Shown piece by piece: positions 26,993 through 36,234 of a stretch of 64,000 nt of DNA. Positions within the stretch are counted from its first letter, which is position 1, and each line of letters starts with the position of its first letter. The notes under the pieces are model-generated. The model saw only the letters and a program-made list of their open reading frames with translations, ran no database searches and was not told where the DNA came from. Position numbers and translations under genes: made by a program. This stretch comes from Acinetobacter sp. A47 (GTDB taxonomy: Bacteria > Pseudomonadota > Gammaproteobacteria > Pseudomonadales > Moraxellaceae), in assembly GCF_000805455.1 (NCBI RefSeq), contig NZ_JSUS01000001.1, positions 124,001-188,000 on the forward strand, read 5' to 3'.

Positions 26993-29900
26993 GTTCATGG
27001 CGGCATACGCCATTTAGAAAAGTAGGTTCGCCCGTCGTAGGGTCTTTTTCTTGTTCATGGCGGCATACGCCATTTAGAAAGATGTTCTCCGGCTGTATTA
27101 AGTACAATGGTAGTTCATGGCGGCATACGCCATTTAGAAAATAGCAATCAACAGAGCCGTTAGAATTGTTTGGTTCATGGCGGCATACGCCATTTAGAAA
27201 AGATCAGGAAGCCGACCAACACAACAATTAAAGTTCATGGCGGCATACGCCATTTAGAAATTAAATTCAATTAGATCAACAAGAATCTGTTTGTTCATGG
27301 CGGCATACGCCATTTAGAAAGGTTTATGATTTAACTAGGGATTAACAGAAAAGTTCATGGCGGCATACGCCATTTAGAAAAGCATACCAAGACATCATGC
27401 GTGAGCTTGGTAGTTCATGGCGGCATACGCCATTTAGAAAGTTAAAATGCTTTACTAGCTTGCCTGTTTGATGTTCATGGCGGCATACGCCATTTAGAAA
27501 GATACATGCAGATGCCCATAACATATAACCTGGTTCATGGCGGCATACGCCATTTAGAAATGTTTCTTTCTTAATCTTTGCAAAGAAAGTCAGTTCATGG
27601 CGGCATACGCCATTTAGAAATGATGTTGCAAAAAGTATTATTGCTGAGCAGAGTTCATGGCGGCATACGCCATTTAGAAAGTAGTCGTGCTGGAATTTCC
27701 GAATCAGGTAATGTTCATGGCGGCATACGCCATTTAGAAAAATACTCAGTGACTGCCCATATCCCACCACAAGTTCATGGCGGCATACGCCATTTAGAAA
27801 AACCAAAAAAATCTTTAATTGATTGCCAAAAGGTTCATGGCGGCATACGCCATTTAGAAAACTGTTTTATCGGGGGGAATGAAAAAGGAAGCGTTCATGG
27901 CGGCATACGCCATTTAGAAATCATCATAAAAAATCACTGAACCATCCGGACAGTTCATGGCGGCATACGCCATTTAGAAAACTCTGTGATGACTGAGCCT
28001 GGGCAAAATAATGTTCATGGCGGCATACGCCATTTAGAAAAGCCTGGAACATTAATCGGATTAGATGTAACCGTTCATGGCGGCATACGCCATTTAGAAA
28101 GAACTGACACATAACGATTTAAAACCTTCTCTGTTCATGGCGGCATACGCCATTTAGAAAATTCGGTTTAAGCACCCGGAAGCACTCAGCGAGTTCATGG
28201 CGGCATACGCCATTTAGAAATTGGCATCATAGCTGCAACAGATGGTCATAGAGTTCATGGCGGCATACGCCATTTAGAAATCGTTAATTTCCTTGGCAAC
28301 AGTAGTTTTATCGTTCATGGCGGCATACGCCATTTAGAAATAATCATGTCTAACGTTCCAATTAAGACGATTGTTCATGGCGGCATACGCCATTTAGAAA
28401 TGATGTCAAATCAGGCTAATGCTGAGCATCTATGTTCATGGCGGCATACGCCATTTAGAAATCATAAAGATGACACTCTCTGCCAGTATCCTCGTTCATG
28501 GCGGCATACGCCATTTAGAAAAGTACGCTTTGCATCATGGCTATTAATCAGGTGTTCATGGCGGCATACGCCATTTAGAAAATTCTGTCTCTGAATAACA
28601 ATGACATGCTCACGTTCATGGCGGCATACGCCATTTAGAAAAAAAAGGCCAGCAAAGAGAACAGCAAAAAGTAGTTCATGGCGGCATACGCCATTTAGAA
28701 ATAATGTAAAAATCATTTGGCAACGCCCCACACGTTCATGGCGGCATACGCCATTTAGAAAACTGTTAGAAGCTGCGCCTTGATAGCCACTGTGTTCATG
28801 GCGGCATACGCCATTTAGAAATCTTGGTTTTCCAGGGTTGAAAATCAATAAGAGTTCATGGCGGCATACGCCATTTAGAAAATAATCACCACTGTTAGAA
28901 GCTGCGCCATAATGTTCATGGCGGCATACGCCATTTAGAAATAGCTAAAGCTGTTGAGGTTTCACGCCTCAGCGTTCATGGCGGCATACGCCATTTAGAA
29001 AACTACATTGTGTCCGGCCTTCCGCGCAGCGCCGTTCATGGCGGCATACGCCATTTAGAAATTTCACCGGGCGCGCGTGAGTTCTTACAAGTAGTTCATG
29101 GCGGCATACGCCATTTAGAAAAACATGAGTTAATGATGATGCAATTAGAGTTTGTTCATGGCGGCATACGCCATTTAGAAAAAAGCATGGATGTGTACTC
29201 AACGGGGCCAATCGTTCATGGCGGCATACGCCATTTAGAAATTAAAGACCTCATATGCATCGTTAGCGGTAGTGTTCATGGCGGCATACGCCATTTAGAA
29301 ACGATCAACATCACTTAAACGGGTACGCACTAAGTTCATGGCGGCATACGCCATTTAGAAACATCTGCCGTAGTGCGCTTTACGGCGATCATCGTTCATG
29401 GCGGCATACGCCATTTAGAAATTGCCAACGTAGGTGAGCCATTTTTTGAAATGGTTCATGGCGGCATACGCCATTTAGAAAGAATAAGGAAATTGCCAAG
29501 TTTGCCTTAGGTTGTTCATGGCGGCATACGCCATTTAGAAAACACGAAAGCCGATGAAATTCCGAATAAGGAAGTTCATGGCGGCATACGCCATTTAGAA
29601 AGTCTGATTACACTGATATGGCTGTTAAGTTCTTGTTCATGGCGGCATACGCCATTTAGAAAAGGACAAATATATTCACGAAAAACTCGGAGACGTTCAT
29701 GGCGGCATACGCCATTTAGAAAGCCGGGATCGCGCCTCGTTGGCACATACGATAGTTCATGGCGGCATACGCCATTTAGAAACACAGCACGTGTGATCTA
29801 TAACAATGAATCAAGTTCATGGCGGCATACGCCATTTAGAAATATTGCCTGACGAACATTAGATTGTAATTCCTGTTCATGGCGGCATACGCCATTTAGA

Positions 29901-32473
29901 AATTGATGAGCCTTGATGGATTTTGAATTATGGCGTTCATGGCGGCATACGCCATTTAGAAAATATTTTGACTTGTGGTGTTTTTTGATTAAACGTTCAT
30001 GGCGGCATACGCCATTTAGAAAAAAAGAAAGTGATGCACTTTCTTTACGTCAGTGTTCATGGCGGCATACGCCATTTAGAAAAGAAGAAATAGACCCTGC
30101 TCTGCAAGCTCTATGTTCATGGCGGCATACGCCATTTAGAAAACTGACGCTACCAATGGGTAAAACCTTGCACTGTTCATGGCGGCATACGCCATTTAGA
30201 AAAAACTGAGCAAGGATGATTATGACGGTGCGTTGTTCATGGCGGCATACGCCATTTAGAAATGCCAGTTCCAAGTCGCTTTGAAAGATTCCCAGTTCAT
30301 GGCGGCATACGCCATTTAGAAATTACTGTAAATACAAACTCTTAACCTCATTAAGTTCATGGCGGCATACGCCATTTAGAAATGATGGACAACGTAAGCC
30401 ATTCGGGTTGTAGCGTTCATGGCGGCATACGCCATTTAGAAATAGCAACGGTCAGTGAGGCTTCAAAATCTAGTAGTTCATGGCGGCATACGCCATTTAG
30501 AAATATATCAATGGTATTAACCTAAAGAAATACATGTTCATGGCGGCATACGCCATTTAGAAAAGACATCAACAGGCCGCAGATATGGTACTACTGTTCA
30601 TGGCGGCATACGCCATTTAGAAAGGATAAATCCCGGTATTTTTGGAATTGTTTTGGTTCATGGCGGCATACGCCATTTAGAAAAATGTGTTGCGCCACGG
30701 CCTGCCTGATATGGAGTTCATGGCGGCATACGCCATTTAGAAAGTTCGACTGGAGAGATTTGCCCAATGGCTGTGGTTCATGGCGGCATACGCCATTTAG
30801 AAAAGACCGAAGCAACCCGTTATTATCCTCGCACCGTTCATGGCGGCATACGCCATTTAGAAAAGTTCAACACAATGCCCACCGGGCAAAATTTGGTTCA
30901 TGGCGGCATACGCCATTTAGAAATCATCCAGTTAATCAAATCTGCCTTGATAAATGTTCATGGCGGCATACGCCATTTAGAAAAAACATAAGCGGTGCAA
31001 CAATAACGCCAAACAGTTCATGGCGGCATACGCCATTTAGAAAATAATTAAGTTGGATGCGACTGATTTTCCACGGTTCATGGCGGCATACGCCATTTAG
31101 AAATGATGGACAACGTAAGCCATTCGGGTTGTAGCGTTCATGGCGGCATACGCCATTTAGAAAGATAAGAGTATCACTGGCAATGAAACGATTTAGTTCA
31201 TGGCGGCATACGCCATTTAGAAAGTTGTTGTCCGGCATGCTCTGGGCACACGTATGTTCATGGCGGCATACGCCATTTAGAAATACGCGAGGAACGCGCT
31301 CAAGTCCTGTCTGATGTTCATGGCGGCATACGCCATTTAGAAACATTGCTTGAGCGCTGTTTTGGTCTTGCTTATGTTCATGGCGGCATACGCCATTTAG
31401 AAAACGCAGCCTTTAAGCTTTTCTGATGCATGGTCGTTCATGGCGGCATACGCCATTTAGAAAAATTAGATATAACACCGGCGAGTATAGCTATGGTTCA
31501 TGGCGGCATACGCCATTTAGAAATGAGGGTGAACTCTATAACGAAGACCATGATCGTTCATGGCGGCATACGCCATTTAGAAAATTTAGAACCGAAGCCG
31601 GGCTATCAGCTGTTTGTTCATGGCGGCATACGCCATTTAGAAAATTACCTTTTTGTGAATATTTCATAGTTAAATGTTCATGGCGGCATACGCCATTTAG
31701 AAAAGACATTTCAGTCTGAGCCTGCGCGACTAAATGTTCATGGCGGCATACGCCATTTAGAAAATCAGAACCGGTAAAACGCTTTTTGTTCTCAAGTTCA
31801 TGGCGGCATACGCCATTTAGAAAGTTATCAATAAGTTTGTATTGACAGTAACCTGGTTCATGGCGGCATACGCCATTTAGAAATTTATGTAGTTCGAGAG
31901 CAGTAAGGAGAATCTGTTCATGGCGGCATACGCCATTTAGAAAGCACAGGCAAGACGCTCTATACAATGAAACTCGTTCATGGCGGCATACGCCATTTAG
32001 AAATGAGTAATCATGATACAAAACAGAATGAAAGCGTTCATGGCGGCATACGCCATTTAGAAATCTAGATAATCAAACTGTGGATTGGGTAGGACGTTCA
32101 TGGCGGCATACGCCATTTAGAAACTGCATTGTTTTTTTTAAACATAACTTTCAAAGTTCATGGCGGCATACGCCATTTAGAAAGAAATTTCAGTAACATC
32201 TTCATTCTTTAAGTCGTTCATGGTGGCATACGCCATTTAGAAAGTCCCCACATGCGCGCTCAGGATGATGCACGGGTTCATGGCGGCAGACGCCATTTAG
32301 AAAGCTCAGTTATTTAAACCTTATATAAAATCTGGGTTCATGACGGTGTACGCTATTTAGAAATTACCTTAATATTACTGAGATTAGTTCATGACGGCAT
32401 ACGCCATTTAGAAATACGAGTGATTTAAGAGTGGAAAATAAAGCGATTGATGATGGCATACGTCATTTAGAAA
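26993..32473 (+). CRISPR. Type I-F CRISPR array, 92 repeats and 91 spacers
   Basis: The 28-nt repeats start GTTCA, contain a 5-bp stem TGGCG-GCATA-CGCCA and end TTTAGAAA. They begin at 26993 and recur every 60 nt (32-nt spacers). Three spacers are 33 nt, starting at 28401, 29602 and 30443. Repeats 1-87 look identical. Repeats 88 (32216) and 89 (32276) have one change each, 90 (32336) has four, 91 (32387) has one and follows a 23-nt truncated spacer, and 92 (32446-32473) is decayed with five changes. Decay at this end and the leader at the other fix the direction of growth: new spacers enter next to cas6f. The spacer at 30383-30414 is repeated at 31104-31135. Confidence 0.98.
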
Positions 32474-32487
32474 TTAACAATACCCCC

Positions 32488-33099
32488 ATGCGCGGTCTTT
32501 ACCTCATTACCAATGATGATCCAATCCAGCTGTTACTTGAAAAACTAGATGTCGCATTAGCAACTGGAAAAGTTGCGATTTTGCAATACCGCCGTAAAAA
32601 GGTAGCAAAGGCAGAGCAGCCAGTCGAAGTGGAGCAGATCAAGCAACTCTGTGAAAAGCATCAGGTGCCATTTGTGATTAATGATGATCTGGCCTTGGCA
32701 GAACAGTTTGGTTTAGGGGTTCATCTGGGACAGTCCGATGGTGAAATAAGTGATGCCGCGGCACGTTTACCACAAGGTGTCATTATTGGGCGGACTTGCC
32801 TCAACTCACTGGAGCTTGCTGAAAAGGCAATTGCCGATGGGGCGACTTATATCGCCTTTGGTGCAGTTTATGCCACCTCAACCAAACCTGAAGCGGGTAA
32901 TGTCGGCATTGAAGTCATCAAGCAGGCTAAACAAAAATTTTCGGTGCCAATTTGTGCGATCGGGGGGCTGACCGTGGAAAATTCTCAAGTGGTGATTGAG
33001 GCGGGAGCAAGCCTTTGTGCAGTAATTAGTGATATATTAGGACGATCAACAGCCGAAATTCCTGCTCGTGTAAATGCATGGGCAACGTTATTTGACTAA
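32488..33099 (+). CDS. thiE: Thiamine phosphate synthase
   Basis: A 203-aa TIM-barrel enzyme that joins the thiazole and pyrimidine phosphates to give thiamine phosphate. Family motifs include ILQYRRK near residue 32, [22 protein letters not shown] around 63-84, and the phosphate loop CAIGGLT near 160. The ATG at 32488 starts the conserved [10 protein letters not shown], but no Shine-Dalgarno is visible and the last decayed CRISPR repeat ends only 14 nt before it. A GTG at 32431 opens a longer frame that reads through the repeat and is less likely. The gene's own promoter may have been displaced, so transcription through the array could matter. hemL follows 83 nt downstream. Confidence 0.93.
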   Translation: MRGLYLITNDDPIQLLLEKLDVALATGKVAILQYRRKKVAKAEQPVEVEQIKQLCEKHQVPFVINDDLALAEQFGLGVHLGQSDGEISDAAARLPQGVIIGRTCLNSLELAEKAIADGATYIAFGAVYATSTKPEAGNVGIEVIKQAKQKFSVPICAIGGLTVENSQVVIEAGASLCAVISDILGRSTAEIPARVNAWATLFD

Positions 33100-33182
33100 T
33101 TATAGGCATCCGTTTGTACGGGGCTTTCATTGTTTCTCGGAACGATCAGGTTCCTTGTTCTCGATTCCAGGTTGAGTGTTTT

Positions 33183-34481
33183 ATGAGTTTATCTCCAAAG
33201 CAAGAACAGTTATTTAAACAGGCAAATAAACATATCCCGGGTGGCGTCAACTCACCTGTACGTGCATTTAATGGTGTTGGCGGTACACCGGTCTTTATCG
33301 AAAAGGCAAAAGGCGCATATCTGTGGGATGTTGATGGCAAGCGTTATGTGGACTATGTCGGTTCATGGGGCCCAATGATTTTGGGGCATGCACATCCTGA
33401 TATTATTCAGGCGGTACAGACTGCGGCTGAAGATGGTTTAAGCTTTGGTGCACCAACCGTGCATGAAACCACTTTGGCCGATACCATTTGCGAGATCATG
33501 CCATCCATTGAGCTGGTGCGTATGACCAGTTCAGGTACAGAAGCGACCATGACGGCGATACGTCTGGCACGTGGTTATACCGGTCGTGACAAGATTGTAA
33601 AATTTGAAGGCTGTTATCATGGCCATTCAGATTCGTTATTGGTCAAGGCGGGTTCCGGTTTGCTTACGCTCGGAGAGGGGGAACCTACCTCAAAAGGCGT
33701 ACCTGTTGATTTTGCCAAGCATACCTTGACGCTGCCATATAACAATATTGAAGCCTTAAAAGAATGCTTTAGCAAGTTTGGTCATGAGATTGCCGGCGTC
33801 ATTATTGAGCCTGTGGCAGGCAATATGAATCTGGTAACCCCAATCGACGGTTTCTTGCAAGCCATTCGTGATGTCTGTGATGAATACAAATCGGTGTTTA
33901 TCATTGATGAAGTGATGACCGGTTTCCGTGTTGCGTTGGGCGGTGCACAATCGGTATATAACGTTAAACCTGACCTGACGACGTTGGGTAAAATCATCGG
34001 TGCCGGTTTGCCGGTCGGTGCTTTTGGGGGGAAACGTGAAATCATGGAGTGCATTGCACCTTTAGGTGGGGTGTATCAGGCCGGTACACTATCAGGCAAT
34101 CCGCTGGCCATGCGTGCCGGTATTGCGATGTTCAAGCATCTTCGTGAACCGGGTTTTTATGACAAGCTTGCGGCACAGTTAGCCAAATTGCTTGCCGGTT
34201 TACAGGCCGCAGCAGATGAAGCCGGTATCCCGTTTAAGACCCAGCAAGTGGGTGGCATGTTTGGTTTGTATTTCACCGATCAGGATGACATTACCAGCTT
34301 TGATTCAATGCTGGCCTGTGATGTTGAAGCATTCAAGAAATTCTTCCATGGCATGTTAAAGCGTGGCGTTTATCTTGCGCCGTCTGCATTTGAAGCCGGA
34401 TTTATTTCATCAATGCATTCAGATCAGGATATTGCCGATACCATTCAGGCTGCAAAAGAAACCTTTGCAGAAATGAAATAA
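33183..34481 (+). CDS. hemL: Glutamate-1-semialdehyde 2,1-aminomutase
   Basis: A 432-aa PLP enzyme that converts glutamate-1-semialdehyde to 5-aminolevulinate for haem synthesis. The PLP lysine is in [15 protein letters not shown] (near residue 267), the metal-independent aminotransferase motif [10 protein letters not shown] near 242, and [16 protein letters not shown] near 120. The start at 33183 gives the standard N-terminus [14 protein letters not shown]. It probably forms a unit with thiE. Confidence 0.96.
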   Translation: MSLSPKQEQLFKQANKHIPGGVNSPVRAFNGVGGTPVFIEKAKGAYLWDVDGKRYVDYVGSWGPMILGHAHPDIIQAVQTAAEDGLSFGAPTVHETTLADTICEIMPSIELVRMTSSGTEATMTAIRLARGYTGRDKIVKFEGCYHGHSDSLLVKAGSGLLTLGEGEPTSKGVPVDFAKHTLTLPYNNIEALKECFSKFGHEIAGVIIEPVAGNMNLVTPIDGFLQAIRDVCDEYKSVFIIDEVMTGFRVALGGAQSVYNVKPDLTTLGKIIGAGLPVGAFGGKREIMECIAPLGGVYQAGTLSGNPLAMRAGIAMFKHLREPGFYDKLAAQLAKLLAGLQAAADEAGIPFKTQQVGGMFGLYFTDQDDITSFDSMLACDVEAFKKFFHGMLKRGVYLAPSAFEAGFISSMHSDQDIADTIQAAKETFAEMK

Positions 34482-34498
34482 TCCTGTAATGCGTCATT

Positions 34499-34526
34499 AA
34501 GCCCGATTCGTTCGGGCTTTTTTTTT
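34499..34526 (+). terminator. Terminator of hemL
   Basis: AGCCCGA/TCGGGCT hairpin followed by a run of nine T. Confidence 0.9.
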
Positions 34527-34841
34527 AATGGATATGTCTTTAATTTTAGCTCAATAGGAAGCTTAACCAATTATAAGAACTAAGCTCTGATCTTAATACA
34601 ACTGTAGCGGATTGCTCACTATGTGCATGCTAAATCTTGGCCACGAACAGCAAAGGTAAACAATCTTTACTGTACCGCCAGTTAAAATAATGCTTGAATA
34701 ATAAACTATATTTGCGTTGGTCTGAGGCTACAGCAAAAGCATCAGCAGTTTGGCTGGTGCAGGCTGTGGCGACAGGAAACGCTTTTATCAATCATAATTT
34801 GAACAAGCTTTTAATAAGAAACTCATGGGAATGAAGTAACA
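34527..34841. other. Intergenic region upstream of glcG-like gene
   Basis: No gene is assigned. A short frame from about 34694 (TTG) to 34834 could encode 46 residues (core KASAVWLVQAVATG) and is locally GC-richer, but it has no good start or ribosome-binding site. No riboswitch consensus is recognised. Confidence 0.4.
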
Positions 34842-35258
34842 ATGAAAACCAAACATTATTTAACTGCGGCGGATGTAGAAACTCTGGTTAATGCAGCAGC
34901 ACAATATGCCACAGCACATGATTTTAATGTCAGCATTGCTGTTGTAGATGACAGTGGTACTTTGTTAATGATGAAGCGCATGGATGGAGCATCAGTATTG
35001 TCGACACAGATTTGCCAAGAAAAAGCCTATTCTGCTGCGGTCAGCCGCAGAGCAACCAAGGCATCTGAAGATATGATCCGTGACGGCAAAATCGGCTTTT
35101 TAACCATCAATGCGGCAAAAGGCATGCTGGAGGGGGGAGAACCGATTGTCTATCAAGAACAGGTTGTGGGAGCAGTTGGTATTTCGGGGGTACAATCTTT
35201 CCAGGACGCAGAAATTGCCCGTCATGCAATCCAGTACTTTCTAGAGCAATCGACCTAA
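34842..35258 (+). CDS. GlcG/HbpS family heme-binding-like protein
   Basis: A 138-aa protein of the GlcG/HbpS (DUF336) family. Typical segments are VSIAVVDDSGTLLMMKRMDGA near residue 30 and KGMLEGGEPIVYQEQVVGAVGISG near 95. The family forms octamers; HbpS binds haem, but many members have no known role. No signal peptide is present, so it should be cytoplasmic. It lies downstream of hemL but is separated by a terminator and its own upstream region. Confidence 0.85.
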   Translation: MKTKHYLTAADVETLVNAAAQYATAHDFNVSIAVVDDSGTLLMMKRMDGASVLSTQICQEKAYSAAVSRRATKASEDMIRDGKIGFLTINAAKGMLEGGEPIVYQEQVVGAVGISGVQSFQDAEIARHAIQYFLEQST

Positions 35259-35358
35259 ACCAAAACTTATATTCGATTCTGGATGAAATATGGCAATAAA
35301 CACGAAAAAAATGAGTAAAAATACGTGTCATGCATTGTAATTCAGCGCCAAGCTTTTT

Positions 35359-36045
35359 ATGATTGCCCGCTTGTTTTCATCCAGTCGTTGGAAGGCTACC
35401 TTGAGTGATTTTCTAAGTGAACATTTGATTCATCGTGATGAAGATTTTATGGTCATCCATAAACCGGCAGGCTTGCTCACCGTACCGGGGAAGACACCCG
35501 ATTTACAAGATTGCCTGATCAATCGATTATTAGAACTAGAACCCAAAACCTTACTGATTCACCGGCTGGATCGTGATACTTCCGGTATTTTGGTCTTTGG
35601 CTTATCCAGAGCTGGCCAGAGCAATATTTCACGCCAGTTTCAGGACCGTCAAACCTCAAAAATCTATCAGGCTCTGGTGGCAGGCCATTTAGAGGGCCAG
35701 GGCACCGTCGATATTCCGGTGATTTATGACCCAAGCCGCCCGCCATTACATATTGTTGATGCCTCTCACCACAAGCCTGCGTTAACCGAATGGCAGGCAA
35801 TCGAACATCTGGAAATTCAGGGACAGGCTGTCACCCGGGTGAAACTGATTCCGGTTACAGGTCGTTCACATCAGCTTCGTGTGCATATGCAATATTTAGG
35901 TCATCCGATTCTGGGCGATACCTTATATGCCACACCGGAACAGCAACAGCTTTATACGCGCCTGTGCTTACACGCAACGCAGTTAAGCTTTGCCCATCCT
36001 GAAACAGGTGCAGCGCTGACATTTGACTGTGCTGTGCCATTTTAG
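35359..36045 (+). CDS. rluA: Pseudouridine synthase RluA (23S rRNA U746 / tRNA U32)
   Basis: A 228-aa RluA-family synthase without an S4 domain, the size expected for RluA itself. The catalytic motif HRLDRDTSGILVFG has its Asp near residue 75, and the C-terminal part has VKLIPVTGRSHQLRVHM and GHPILGDTLYA. It probably modifies 23S rRNA and several tRNAs. The ATG at 35359 gives a short leader before the conserved core. It is 189 nt from rapA. Confidence 0.88.
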   Translation: MIARLFSSSRWKATLSDFLSEHLIHRDEDFMVIHKPAGLLTVPGKTPDLQDCLINRLLELEPKTLLIHRLDRDTSGILVFGLSRAGQSNISRQFQDRQTSKIYQALVAGHLEGQGTVDIPVIYDPSRPPLHIVDASHHKPALTEWQAIEHLEIQGQAVTRVKLIPVTGRSHQLRVHMQYLGHPILGDTLYATPEQQQLYTRLCLHATQLSFAHPETGAALTFDCAVPF

Positions 36046-36234
36046 GGACAAAACTTTTTTATGAAACACGATGTGATGCACGCTATTTGATCGTGCTTTA
36101 TGTCAGAATATTAGAGGCTTATTCATACTTCAATTGATGAGGTCTGAATAATACCCACGACTGAAAACTACATAAAATGCCTTAACTTTTATTTGTATCA
36201 GGGCATAAAATATGTAGGCTAACTTGAGATAAAG

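Noticed and set aside
27342..32021. Many long open frames across the array with recurring peptides such as FLNGVCRHE, VHGGIRHLE and SWRHTPFRK
   Set aside because: They are translations of the CRISPR repeat. The 60-nt period keeps the frame open, and none is a gene.
32431..32487. N-terminal extension of ThiE from GTG 32431
   Set aside because: It translates a decayed repeat; the conserved ThiE N-terminus begins at 32488. It is kept only as a remark in the trailer finding.
32387..32487. TPP riboswitch upstream of thiE
   Set aside because: The space is filled by decayed CRISPR repeats and none of the conserved TPP-riboswitch segments is present.
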